Part shown: piece after piece, positions 10,600 to 21,517 of the stretch | Layout: the number at the start of each line of letters is the position of its first letter | How positions within the stretch are numbered: the stretch's first letter is position 1 | Assembly (NCBI GenBank): GCA_033297075.1 | Contig: MU858216.1 | Coordinates: forward strand, 1 to 64,000 | Reading direction: 5' to 3' | Length of the DNA: 64,000 nt | Origin: Rhypophila decipiens | Taxonomy: Eukaryota; Ascomycota; Sordariomycetes; Sordariales; Naviculisporaceae | The notes under the pieces: generated by a model | Told to the model about the DNA's origin: nothing | Database searches by the model: none | What the model saw: the letters and a program-made list of their open reading frames with translations, nothing else | Made by a program: the position numbers and the translations under genes

Positions 10600-12272
10600 T
10601 GGATCCTCTAGCCATAACCGGGTCGTCAATCAGCTTGGTGTTCACCATCTACGGGCTCATCGCAAAGACCCGCGACTTCGTTGGGAAATTCAAAGAAGCC
10701 GAGAGCGATGTCAGGGCCATCACAGGAGATTTGGAGGCTGTTACTCGGATCCTCCAGTCCATTGCAGACAACGACGATGGCAATGGATACCCCTTGGTCA
10801 GCGACCCAAACTTTGATCGTTTGGTGGATGACACGATTGCCCACTTCAAAGAGGTGGTGTCAGAGGTAGAGGCATGCCTTTGTCGATATTCTCAACAGTC
10901 TTTCAGAAGCAAGGTGTCCTGGGCGGCATCAGGTCGAGAAGAGATGACAAGGCTACTGGGGAAGGTCAAAATGCACAAGTCCACCCTAGAGCTTGCCCTG
11001 AGCCGGGCTCACATGTTAGTTTCCGCCCGACGTCTTGAAGTTGGCTGTTACTAACATCTGCCAATCTAGGGCACACGGTGTCGAAATCAAGTCCGGAATA
11101 GAAAGTCTCGGCGTGGATATGCACTCCAGACTGGCCGAAATAACGGAACAAGTTCGCGAACTCCATGCCAGGATGAAGACACCAGACAACACATACGACC
11201 CCAGGAAGGTCAGGTTGACCCAGAGACTAGAGGAGCATCTGAAGCTTACAAAGCAGCGCCTCCAGTTTCCTGTGGCTGAAGGGACAAAGGATGCAGAGAC
11301 CATCTCCAAGTTCGTCAGCGGGATATCTAGAATAAGCTCAACGCGCCACCAATCTCGGCGGCACTCGGTCGATGAGACCGAAGCCAGCCTTGAGAGGCTG
11401 TTTGCGGAGCTCGACGCCACACCAAATGTTGCAACCACGGAGCCTTACTTGTCCGAGCCGAGCTTGGGGATGCGTGAGCGAATAAACAGGTTCCCTAGCC
11501 AACCGTGTCTCTCGGGTATCATAGATTCGCGGCGAGGGGGGACTGAAAATGGGTGGGACCACCGGCGTGGTTATGCTGACCATTTTCCAGACATCAATTC
11601 CGATGATCCAATGTCCTTTCAAATGCTAGCCACCGAGCCCGGAACCGCGCGGGAAACAGGAAAAGAATCCTCTGGACCGTGTGTCCAGCCACAACCTCAG
11701 CCCCGTATCTCACATCCGCGATTCGTCATCTCAACGAGCCCATGGCACAATATGGACAGTTTGCCACCATACCAACTAGTTCACAAGGTGCAACCGAGAA
11801 TGCTTTTGCCATCGGCGCGGCCTATAGGGAGACTAGAGCACTGTGCACTCTGGAGGAGCTGAACCGCAGGTTGACGTTGACAGCATCACATACAAGCACG
11901 GATAAGCCTTGTTCCCTGCTTATGATGCGGCGCAAGTTTGACCGCGATTGGTACGAAGACCTAGCAATTGAGGAATGGAAACTCTCGCTTGGCAGTTCAT
12001 GGGAAGAGATATTTCGGAAACGCGAAGAGTTCCATGACAACACCCAGCAACAGTGTAATTTGATTTATCTGGACTTCGTAAAACCGATTCAGCAACGATG
12101 GCTTTTTGACCATTTGTTGTGGAGGGACGACGTTGCGGGACGCATTTACCGTTTTGTGGTCATAGAGGTGAGCATCACTTACATCCATACCAATGATCAA
12201 GCAACTAAAAGGCGATTTTGGGTTACAGAATGTGCAACCCCCGAGGTCGATACAGACGCCCTGTACGCTTAA
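10596..12272 (+). CDS. Protein with fungal STAND-type N-terminal domain
   Basis: Exon 1 (10596-11014) joins exon 2 (from 11070) across a 55-bp GTTAGT...TCTAG intron. The first ~140 residues (MMDPLAITGSSISLV, then FKEAESDVRAI and helices with VVSEVEACL) match the helical domain found at the N-terminus of fungal NOD-like STAND proteins (PigL_N type), which mediates signalling or oligomerisation in heterokaryon-incompatibility-like systems. A Ser-rich linker follows, then a conserved-looking segment with KFDRDWYEDLAIEEWKLSLG and HLLWRDDVAGRIYRF. The frame must change between 11606 and 11862; an intron 11553-11629 would do this, but so would a frameshift. No NACHT, NB-ARC or repeat domain follows. 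The 3' end is uncertain: a different frame continues to 12670. Confidence 0.55.
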
Positions 12273-14061
12273 TAAACTGTTATATGTTTTTTAACAAAGG
12301 AAAGGACAGTCACAAGCTACCCGCCCTTGTCGAGAAAATCGTTGAATCTTGGCAACCGACCCTCAATTTGTGTCTTCCCCCCGGAACAGGGATTGAGATT
12401 CTGAGCAAGCGTCGAGCAGATCGACTACGGTCCAACGAGCCTGCCCAAAGCTTCGTAGATGCGGCACAGGAAAACTGTGCATCATCACGACTTGATCTAG
12501 GACCTCAGGTATCCGCTGCTGGGTCGGAATCGTTGGAGGCGAATACTGAGCCAAACATTAACGGCTTCCTCCCGCAGAGAGATCAATGCTCAATTGTCAA
12601 CTGGTGGATTCCTCCCAGCCCGCCGAAACGAAAGCGGAAATTCCTTGGGTATTGGGCCTTTCACTGGTGATGATATCGGCGTCGACATGGAGGCGGGGAG
12701 ACCTGGCGACTGCGCACTGAAGTGGATCCATTTAGTCGTCGACTCTTTATTCTGAGACGACAGCGGCGCGTATGTTTCTCGATGGGAGTAGTGGGTTTGG
12801 AGTATGGTCCTTTAGTACTGAAAGCGGCCGGATTCGATGTCACGGAGGGTAGGGTGATAATGTATCTCAGAGGGAATTTTCAGAGAGTAGAGATGGGGTC
12901 AAGGGATAACACACCGGAAATGCGTGACGTTCAGCGTCATGTTCACGCCTGTTTGCGTGCGACGGAACTTTTGGTCAGAAGGGGTCTCCTAGAGAACTGT
13001 CCTTGTGGGTGTGTTTTGGTCCTTTTAACGACGTGATGAAATCTATTTCTTTTCCATGACGTGGGAGGTATTGCCAGTCATGGCTCGACAGGACAACGAC
13101 GTGTAAATGTACGGTATGTACCAGATTCATCCCACATCCACACATTTGCTAGCGTGCCTTTCAGTTGATTCCAAGGGGAGGAAACCAGACCTTCTGGCTG
13201 ATTTTTACGGACCGCAATAGCAAACCATGGAGTAAAATTAAGCGCGTTGACATTAGAGAAAAATTGACAGCTTCATCTCACACAGTGAGTACGCATATCC
13301 GCCAGCCTGTCATCCTTGTAAGCCAAAAGTCCAACAATAAGTAGGCAAACCAGAAAGAAAAGACCGAAGAACATCGGGGAGTGTCTAAGCATTTTCGCAC
13401 CAAAAGAAGCACCTGAGGAAGATGGTACAATTTATTATTTCTTTCCAACCCATATTTTAGCCAGCTCCTTCGGGCCTTCCCCAGTCATTTTTTAACTGGA
13501 AAGGACCTTCAGGGACCTTATGCTCATCTGAACCTGGTGACATTGAAAATGACCATATGACAGTCGCGCTGGCGTTCTGTGGGCATCTTCCTCTCGGTTA
13601 CTAGGGGCAGCAGATTCCCCTTGGTTTCAGCTCATCACTGCTTCTCGGAATCCAAAAGATCAGAGACAATGACCGCACCCATAATTAAATAGAATAATAA
13701 CATCATGATCATGGTAGTTCATTGCCGAGCTGATATCGCTCTTTCTCATGCTTTGATATTCATAAAAGAGCCGCAGCAAGTGGCGCAGGCAGCATTGCAA
13801 GCAACAAACACGCAAAATTCATCCCGAGTTCGTCGTCCATGTTTGAAGCCACCCGGCCTCCCTGCCTGTCTACCGGGCTAGTCTCTGCGTGCTTCTCGGG
13901 TAGTGTTGATCAAGCCAATATCAGTGCCTCCCGCGAGTCCCGAATTTCTCCTTCTCCTCTTCTTTTTTTCCTCACCCAAACAAGAAGCCATCACCGTCAG
14001 TACCCCGACCACAGCAGTGTGTTTGATGAGATTCACGATACTGATAGTACTCTTTAAGCAG
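12273..14061. other. Possible 3' end of STAND-type gene, then intergenic
   Basis: From 12212 to 12670 another frame is open (with a KIVESWQPTLNL segment and basic PPKRKRK near the end) and could be a last exon if a 44-bp GTGAGC intron at 12168-12211 with an AAG acceptor is used. Beyond 12700 I see no gene. The region from about 13840 is pyrimidine-rich and leads into the mini-exon array. Confidence 0.35.
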
Positions 14062-16557
14062 ATTATTATCACCAAGTACTCGACGCCGTCGACTTTCGCG
14101 TAAGTTGCACCCTTTGTCCCTCTGCGGTTTCGCGACAACATCGTCGCAAGAGGCGAAACATCGCCGGTTTTGCACGACTCCCTCACATTTACCTATCCAT
14201 CTATCTACTTCACACCATCCTCATCTTTCCCGTCACTGCCTTTGGGATCTGCTTGCTTGCGGCATCTAGATGCCCCTTCTCCTTTCTCAAACCGCTTATC
14301 TTTTACCGCCGGTCGCGTCTGCACATTTCTGCAACCGTGCTTGGCTTTACCACCTTTTTCCCTTGCCCACCAAGCCAGGATTCTCCTTCATTCTCTACAT
14401 CTGGTCGAGTACTTGACTGACATCTTTGTTTTGGCAGACCACCAATTACTATATCGTCGCTGCCCCCGGGCTTGTAAGTTAAGGTCGCTCCCCCAGTGAA
14501 ATGCCATGTACTGACAGTTGTCTATTCCCAGCTTACCAAACAAATTACCTTCGGCTTCGGCTTCGGCCTCGTAGGTGGCGTCGTTCCTGCCCTACCTGAT
14601 AACACGAGGCGAGCTCCAAGATGTGGTCGCTAACAGTTCTTCCAACAGCAATCATAACCTTATCCTTCGGGAACCTGTAAGTCCAAGCCTCTGTGAGCCC
14701 TTTTGTCGTGCCGTTTCAACCAAGAAACTAACAGAGGCGGATTTGCAGAACTATAAACAAATATCATACCGGCGATTCGCCTCGTACGTGGCTCCTAGGC
14801 GACTGAAAGCCGTTGATGTTTACTGACCGTAGTTCTCAGACACATATCTCTACCCACCTCTACCTACCTCGGCTTCCGTCCTTCTAGTATGTACTTTTGC
14901 CAAACCATCCACACATTGGAAATATCCTGACAGCGTTCTCTTTGCAGATTACCATACTCATCTCCTCCGGCTCCGGCCAGTAAGTCTGATTCGTCCCTGC
15001 TGCCTTTTTCGACAAGGCTAACATTCCTCTGGCAGATTATTATCGGTTATTATACCATCGCCCTCGGGCCGTACGTTTCGCATGCCTCCTGCTTTGGCAA
15101 TCCACCTCCTCGATGGTTTCTAACCTGGCTGATAACAGTATTATCACACGCCTAAAGCCTCGCGGCTGTGAGTGACCCCCTGCCCATCTGTCTGGCCGGG
15201 CCATGCTAACTTGTCGTGTCCAGATATTTATCTCTACGCCCTCGGGCTGTAAGTCCTGCTTTCAACATATATACCGGGCATTCATTGACATCATCGGTTC
15301 AGCATATTACCCACCTCTCGCCTTTCGGCTGTAAGTGCCACTTCTTTCTGGTATCCCCCTTTGAGTTGTGTGCCACGGCTAACATCTTGCTTGCGCTTAG
15401 CACATCTTTACACGCTCACGAGCAGTACGTGCTCTGTTTTTGCTCTCCTTTCACGAGCATGATCAACAGGCTGGACAGAAACTGACATTTTGTTTCCAGT
15501 ATCGACATATCCCATCGCCTCTCGGCTGTAAGTGACTCGCCCACCATCCTTGTCAAATGCATTGCTAACATATGTTGTGTCTTTAGATCAACCTTGACTA
15601 CGCCTACCGCCAGTACGTCTTTTGCATTAGCACATGTCACTCGGGAACAGTTACTGACATTGTTGGCTAGTATCAACAATCCCTACGCCTCTCGGCCGTG
15701 AGTGATATCCTGCTCTTTTTTGCTGGGTCTTGACTAACATTTTGTGTTCAGACCTATCATAACGACGGCTACGAGCTGTATGTCTGGCTCGAGCATTCCT
15801 TGTTCCTTCGATAATTCAGCGGCTTCGTACTGACAGCCGTAGGATCAGATCTACCATCAGCCTTTCGCCCCGCGAATGTGAGTAGCTCATTCTCTCCGGG
15901 TGTGAGCTGGCCTTGGACATTTGCTAACGGTGTGGTTCTCAGATATCCCCATAAAGCCAACAAGCTGTACGTCTCAGCAGTCCTCTACAGCCTCGATCTT
16001 TACTGACGCAGTATCTGCAGACCAGACATACCAATTCCTCTCGTCTACGTCTTTCGGCTGTAAGTCTATCAAGTCTGCGTTTCCGCTGATATTGTCTTGA
16101 TGACTGTTGCTAACAATGTGGTGCTCAGATTATTACATCTCAAAGCCCACGGCTGTACGTTCAGCCGGACCTTGGTTCTCTCTTTGTGACCTTGTCAGAG
16201 TGCTGACATGTCGGTGCTTACAGACTATCTCTCGAATTTTCGGACCCAGCGGTAGGTTTTTTCTCTCTTGCTTTGTGCTCATTCGGAGGTCTTGTTTAGG
16301 GTCCAAACGCTCGCTAACACTTTGCTTGAACAGAATCATCTCTCCATGTAAGCTTCTGTTGCTATCCTGTCGCCAAAGTCATCCACCGTGGCGCAAGGCT
16401 GTAAAGTATCACGGTCTTCAGAGCGAACCACATCTCCTCTCCTTGCTTTATTCTTCTCATTGATTTCCCGTACCCCTTATTATCAGTTTCCAGCACCTTC
16501 TTCACTATATCTGGCCTTTGAAAAAGAGATATGCTAACCATATTTCTTGTTGTTCAG
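14062..16557 (+). other. Array of ~21 mini-exons with minimal introns
   Basis: Canonical donor (GTAAGT, GTACGT, GTGAGT), branch (GCTAAC or ACTGAC) and acceptor (YAG) signals alternate with striking regularity. They delimit mini-exons at 14062-14099, 14438-14473, 14532-14570, 14649-14676, 14749-14783, 14840-14886, 14948-14979, 15036-15070, 15139-15167, 15224-15248, 15303-15330, 15401-15424, 15500-15527, 15587-15612, 15671-15697, 15752-15777, 15843-15877, 15943-15966, 16021-16059, 16129-16154, 16224-16251 and 16334-16347, then a final exon at 16558. Most introns are 54-82 bp. Many mini-exons start with ATTAT/ATATC and end CTCGGCT or TTCGGCT, so they look duplicated from one exon-intron unit. 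Exon lengths are not multiples of three. One frame stays open from the first exon to a TGA in the exon at 15587; no frame runs through the exons from 15587 to 15966. Whether this is coding, a leader of the next gene, or a non-coding transcript is open. Confidence 0.7.
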
Positions 16558-16574
16558 ACCAAACTTATATCAAA

Positions 16575-17759
16575 ATGTCGTCTCCCGTTGGTTCGGTCTC
16601 GGCTTCGGCCTCATTTCCTGCTGGCTCTGCCAGCTCTGCTGCTCCTGCTCCTGCTCGTGTTGGTGGTCCTATTCGCAGCAGAGCTGGTAGGGCTGGCGAC
16701 AACAACAATGCTGGTCGTGGTGTTGGACGTGGCGGAGGACGGGTTGGTCGTGGTGGTGCACGTGGTGCTGCTGGTCGTGGTCGCGGAGGTGTCGGCGCTG
16801 GTGCCCCTGCCGCTGGCGCGGCCTTCGCTCGCGGAGGTCGTGGTAGAGGTGCCGCCCGCCCTCGGGGACGACATGCTCGTCGCCCTTCTCCTGCTCCCTC
16901 GTCGGGGGCATCATCATCGTCGGAGGATCCGTCGTCTTCGTCTTCGGACGATGATGACGAGGACAGCGACGGTGGTGTCTCTGACGCGTCTGCGGGCTCT
17001 GCCGACGGGGGCGACAACGCTCGCCCGGCAATCTACCGCCGCCGCAACGAGGTAGATTGGCGGGACCCCGTCGTGCAGGCCGAGATGCTGGAGCTGGAGT
17101 TCGACCCGGCCCGCCCATACGCGCCGCTGGCTGCGCATGAGCTCCCTCGGTTCCGGCGGGAACAGGAGCCATCGCCCTACCTGGAGGTGACAACGTGGCA
17201 GCTGGGCCTGGTCGGCCTGCTCTACCCGGAGGCCGAGTTCTTGGTGTGCCGCTTGCCGGTCAGCCCGGGGAATCAGGTCCTCCTGGTCAAGGGCAGGGGA
17301 CTGGCCCAGCTGGGGGTCCTCGCGGTTGGAGAGCCCTTCGCGTTTGTCGCAGATGCTCCAGGTAGGATAGGCCAGCCTGGCGCGGATGGAAGGTACCGCG
17401 TGCACCTCGACTTCAGCATCTTGCGCTTCGGGGTCACCCTGGTTCGCAGGGACTGGCCCCAAGGAGAGGTCGCCACCCTCTCCGACGGGGAAGCCCATAC
17501 TCAATTTGTCCGGCGCGTGTTCAACACGTTTGGCTCGCTTCCCCGGGAGCGCCTGGTGTGGTCGGCGCAAGTAGGACAGGGCACTCCCAGCAGGAAATGG
17601 TTGCGGGCTTTCGCGCCTGCCAATGCACAGCAACTCCCTTCGGACGAACAACGCAGTGCATGGATCTTCAGTCAGCCGGGCGTCATCCGAGAGCATCCGT
17701 GGCAGCGCCAGCGGATGATATTCGCCGCTGCTGCTGCTGACCCTTGGGGTGGCGCCTAG
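16575..17759 (+). CDS. RG/RGG-rich and acidic protein, unknown function
   Basis: The last exon of the array (from 16558) carries an ATG in a CAAAATGTC context and an open frame of 394 residues. Order of parts: Ser/Ala-rich start; residues ~45-110 with many GRG, RGG and GRGRGG repeats; a Ser-rich stretch merging into an acidic run (SSSDDDDEDSD) near residue 135; then a folded-looking C-terminal half of about 250 residues (WRDPVVQAEMLELEFDP, TTWQLGLVGLLYPEAEFLV, RDWPQGEVATLSDGEAHTQF). RG-rich tracts bind RNA and are targets of arginine methylation, so an RNA-binding role is a fair inference; I do not recognise the C-terminal domain. The frame stays open upstream into the array (QTYIK) without another ATG, so upstream mini-exons would be leader sequence for this start. 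Confidence 0.7.
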   Translation: MSSPVGSVSASASFPAGSASSAAPAPARVGGPIRSRAGRAGDNNNAGRGVGRGGGRVGRGGARGAAGRGRGGVGAGAPAAGAAFARGGRGRGAARPRGRHARRPSPAPSSGASSSSEDPSSSSSDDDDEDSDGGVSDASAGSADGGDNARPAIYRRRNEVDWRDPVVQAEMLELEFDPARPYAPLAAHELPRFRREQEPSPYLEVTTWQLGLVGLLYPEAEFLVCRLPVSPGNQVLLVKGRGLAQLGVLAVGEPFAFVADAPGRIGQPGADGRYRVHLDFSILRFGVTLVRRDWPQGEVATLSDGEAHTQFVRRVFNTFGSLPRERLVWSAQVGQGTPSRKWLRAFAPANAQQLPSDEQRSAWIFSQPGVIREHPWQRQRMIFAAAAADPWGGA

Positions 17760-19092
17760 GCCGCTGGCGACGCATGAGGGCACTGCACTGGTGGGGGTGT
17801 CGCGGCCACTGACAACCCTGTGGCCTCTGCCACGAATGGATAACTGTTGGGGAGGGCTGGGCAGGACGGTGTATGCTGGGGGGAGGGGGGGGGGGGGGGA
17901 TGTGGAAAGGGCTGGGATAAAACGATAATAATGAAGAAGAATTTTGGTGTGCGTCGCATAATGATTGTTTTTTTTCCGTGAGAAAAAACGTTCAACCCAC
18001 TTAAACGCTGTTAATAATAGTTTCAAGAATCTATAAGCTATGGGACAGACTTTGATATTCGACCACCGGCTCCGGAGCCTAGGCCCGGAGTGTCCAATCA
18101 GAAACCTTATTGGCATGTCTTTCAGCCGCAGCGGACTAGGCCCGAAATAGTAATCGTTACTCTTGTTTTCACATCACTTCTGCTAGCTTTCTGGAATCCT
18201 CCTCATCCTTGTTGTCTTTATCCTCTTTAACGACAAGCTGGGCTGAGAAGCTTCGGGTTTCTTCTCTCCCAGATCGATACGACGTGCAGCGGCTGAATTT
18301 GCGACACCCGGACTCGTTGTCGAATACTGTTGGTGTGGGTGCGTCATGTTCGACATGTTCCGACGAGGGGAGGAGGCCCCTGAGTCGATAGCAGGATCCG
18401 CGAGTCTTCCGATATTCTTGGTAAGTCGAGTTCTAGGGATAGTTGCTGTTCGTTTGATGTCACGCGCAACTAACCAGGCCGTTCATATCACGGCGCTTAG
18501 TGTCATGGCAAAGCATTTTCTGGGCTCTGCTCGGGGCCGTCTTTACCATTACGCTGCAAAACGCCGGGAACATTTCTGGTGTATCGGAAGATGCTGAATC
18601 TCGAGACGGTGTGGAAAGGACGGAAACGCCTGGCTGCCCTGGGAGGAGACCGTTCTCAAGCTTGCCATGGGCCTGGTCAAGGCTTTGATATCGGTGATGG
18701 CAGGACAGTAGGACTGACCAATGAACAGCGTTGAAAAACTCGGAAAGGATTGTTGCATGACCTTGTTTCTTGTTCTGAATTTCGTGGCTTTTCTCTTTAT
18801 TATTGCGCTGCGGGACCGGGAACCTTCAAACTGGAATGGGCAGACAAGCTGGGTTCCAGGTTAGTGTAGGGACAGACTACAGTACTTTATTGTGTGATAG
18901 CGTGTCAGCGATTATTGTTACGCGGTCGGGAAACAAGGAAGGAATGGACCTGTGTAAGAACGGGCTCATGTTGTCGTCATCGGCTCAACCCTAAGCTTCC
19001 TGGGCTCATGGTGTCCCCACAGGCCACATCACATCGAACCTGGACGGGAGTAGAGGGTCTGCCTCTTTACTGCCCCCACCACGAGAACAAAA
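17760..19092. other. Intergenic with a poly-G tract
   Basis: Downstream of the RG-rich gene there is an uninterrupted run of 15 G at 17885-17899, preceded by other short G runs, probably in the 3' untranslated region. Apart from a doubtful two-exon frame listed separately, no gene is supported. Confidence 0.5.
18346..18597 (+). CDS. Doubtful two-exon small protein
   Basis: An ATG frame (MFDMFRRGEEAPESI) runs 25 codons to a good GTAAGT donor at 18421; a 57-bp intron with a CTAAC branch ends at 18477, and the frame continues for 39 codons to a stop, giving 64 residues with a basic C-terminus. The splice signals are good but the peptide shows no recognisable motif. The first codons also lie in an open frame through the intron. 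Confidence 0.2.
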   Translation: MFDMFRRGEEAPESIAGSASLPIFLVSRVLGIVAVRLMSRATNQAVHITALSVMAKHFLGSARGRLYHYAAKRREHFWCIGRC

Positions 19093-20922
19093 ATGCAAAC
19101 CATCGCAGACCCCAGGAGCATTGCCCTGGGAAGTCCTCTGCCTCCAGGCGATATCCATGTAAGTTACCACCCTCGCAAGATTTTGGAATTTCCCGCTAAA
19201 ACAAATTTACAGGCCGTTGGTGTCCACCTTCCAGAATGGCGCGACACATTGGGATGGGCAGCTCGAGAAGGCAGAGTACTCGACGCCATGAAGACCGGCT
19301 ACCCCCGCTTCTTTGTTCCGCGTGTTGTCGACAAGCTGGCCGAAAGGATTTTAGAGCTTGGCCTTGCTCCAGAGTCCAATAGCCACCCCAGCAAGCCAAA
19401 CTACCGCTCCATCATTTTCCCGAGCAAGCGATACGTTGACTTTTATATCGGCTTTCTTCGTCGCCAAGGGCCTCCTGGGACCAATCTGGATCAAGTGTAC
19501 GCTCTCATGTTGAAATGGGACGGCACGACAGCGAACCTCGATTTCAAGAAAACAGACCAGTCGATCTCAAGACGCTGCTTAGATGGCTACCTGCACGTGG
19601 ATAACCAGCCAAACCAGAGACCCATCTTTGCAGTTTTGTATCCCGCGAGCCTGTACTCCTTGACCAAAGCTTTCTGGCAACATACGGGATTTGGCATCTC
19701 TAGCCGACACGCAACTTACTGGCTTGAAAACGCAGAGATCTTCAAAACACCGGACGGAGATGCGTCAAAATCATTCCATGAACGACCCATACGGGGATCC
19801 TCCTATAGGTCGGCAAAAGAGTCCATAACAATCGTGGTCAAGAGCGGCCAGTCACCAGAACATGTCGAATCTGTCGCCGATGATAACATACTACTATACC
19901 CGACTGGAATGACTGCCATTACAGAGGCGGCTGTCGCGATCAAAGCCTTGCGGTCCACAGTTGGCGGACGATGTGCCGCGGCTGTATTCGGGTTCGTCCG
20001 TGCTCTTCCCTCTGTCCAAGGCTGAGCCTACCTAACCATCTCGAGTCGTGGCAGATTCACCTATGTCGACACCTACAAGACAATAACACGAGTTCTCGAC
20101 TTTGACGCGACCTTGTACAAGTACGCAGACGCAGACGAGCTCGAGAGACAGCTCAACGAGGGCCTGAAGCTTGACCTTTTGATCACCGAATTCCCCGGCA
20201 ACCCACTCCTGCAGTCTCCCGACATGACTCGCCTCCACGACCTCGCCAAGAAGCACGACTTTATCCTCATAGTTGACGACACGGTGGGGACCTGTATCAA
20301 CGTCAACCTGATGCAGTACTGCGATGTGGTCTGCACAAGCCTCACAAAAATGTTTAGCGGCCGATGTAACGTCATGGGCGGTGCTGTGGTCGTCTCGCCT
20401 CACTCTCCGCACCAGGAGGGGCTACTCACTGCCCTCGGCAAAGTCTACGAAGAGATCTGGTTCCCCGAGGATGCCTCTGTCATGGAGACAAATAGCCGCG
20501 ATTTCCGAGAGCGAGTCCTGCGCGCCAATTCCAACGCCGAGTTCGTTGTGTCGCTGCTCCAACATAGTCCGGCGATCGAGGAGGTGTACTACCCCAAGGG
20601 CAGCACTACTCAGCACATATACGACCGATTCCGTCTTCCAAATGGAGGCTATGGGTTTCTCTTGTCCATCAAGTTTACGTCTCCCGCAAGAGCGATCGCT
20701 TTCTACGACAACCTAGACGTGGCCAAGGGCCCTAGCCTCGGAACCAACTTTACCCTGTGTTGCGCGTATACCTTGCTGGCGCATTACAGCGAGCTCGAGT
20801 GGGCCGCAGAGTACGGAGTAGTAGAGCACTTGGTCAGGATCAGCGTTGGCCTGGAGGACGAGGAGTGGCTGAGAGCCCGGATTGACAAGGCCCTGAGGGC
20901 TGCAGAGACGGTTCGAGATTGA
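19093..20922 (+). CDS. Cystathionine gamma-synthase-like PLP enzyme
   Basis: Three exons (19093-19158, 19213-19991, 20055-20922) give 570 residues. Fungal cystathionine gamma-synthases (Neurospora met-7, yeast STR2) make cystathionine from an activated homoserine and cysteine in methionine synthesis, and carry an extra N-terminal domain as here. Visible landmarks are LGSPLPPGDIH with LPEWRDTLGWA near the start, MKTGYPRFF, LLYPTGMTAI in the PLP fold, the cofactor aspartate region IVDDTVGT, and SLTKMFSGRCNVMGG with the PLP lysine at about residue 380. Intron 1 is 54 bp, a multiple of three without a stop, so retention would insert 18 residues; removing it restores the family sequence. Upstream divergence from typical met-7 (R and C in SGRCNV) suggests a paralogue. 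Confidence 0.85.
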
Positions 20923-21517
20923 TTAGATTTCTGACGCATTCAAAGGTTTTTAATCATTCATTCACTGTATTGACATTCGGGATTTTCACATCCCATCTTT
21001 GCACTTTAGAATCCGCGCTTTTCAAAGATTTGCATATTCAAGTTACGTATCAATACATGTAATGGCCAAGTACAGATACGATGTTACCGGTCACTCTTTC
21101 ATGTTAGAGAGGGTATACGAGTCGACGATATGAGTTGACAATACACTTGATCCAAAATCCACATCGCTTTATACACAAGCACATCTTTTGTTTACCACAT
21201 TCATAAGGAAACAAAACTTTGAACAGAATACAATCGAAATCCGGATACCGCTGTACAGGACCTGATATCCTCACGTGATGCGTGCTCCTAGCGTTACATT
21301 GACGGCCAAGTTCTCACGGCCAAGCTTCAGGGGGTCCGCCAACTTTTTGGTTGCATCAGGTTTGAAACCCGACCGTGCCAGGAAAAGCGAACCAGGAATC
21401 GAGACACCAGTGATAACCTGGTCGGCGGACCGGACAACGTGTCGATGGATCTTCATCTCGAAATTATAGATTGTGGATGAATTCTAATTCTCACTAGACA
21501 ACAATACCGACGCCACG
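20923..21517. other. Intergenic
   Basis: This holds the 3' end of the cystathionine gamma-synthase-like gene and the promoter of the SET gene. No coding region or RNA gene is visible. Confidence 0.5.

Noticed and set aside
11553..11590. A 38-bp intron in the STAND-type gene
   Set aside because: It is shorter than normal fungal introns and the new frame meets a TGA at 11604.
14062..16557. Mini-exon introns as hosts of box C/D snoRNAs
   Set aside because: Introns of 54-82 bp are too short after subtracting splice signals, and I see no paired C and D boxes.
16531..17055. Leu/Val-rich frame overlapping the RG-rich gene
   Set aside because: It is the +1 reading of the same repeats; the hydrophobic runs come from the codon pattern of the RG repeats.
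16914..18116. A 400-codon open frame on the minus strand
   Set aside because: It is the reverse of the GC-rich RG-rich gene and runs into G/C low complexity; it has no plausible motif.
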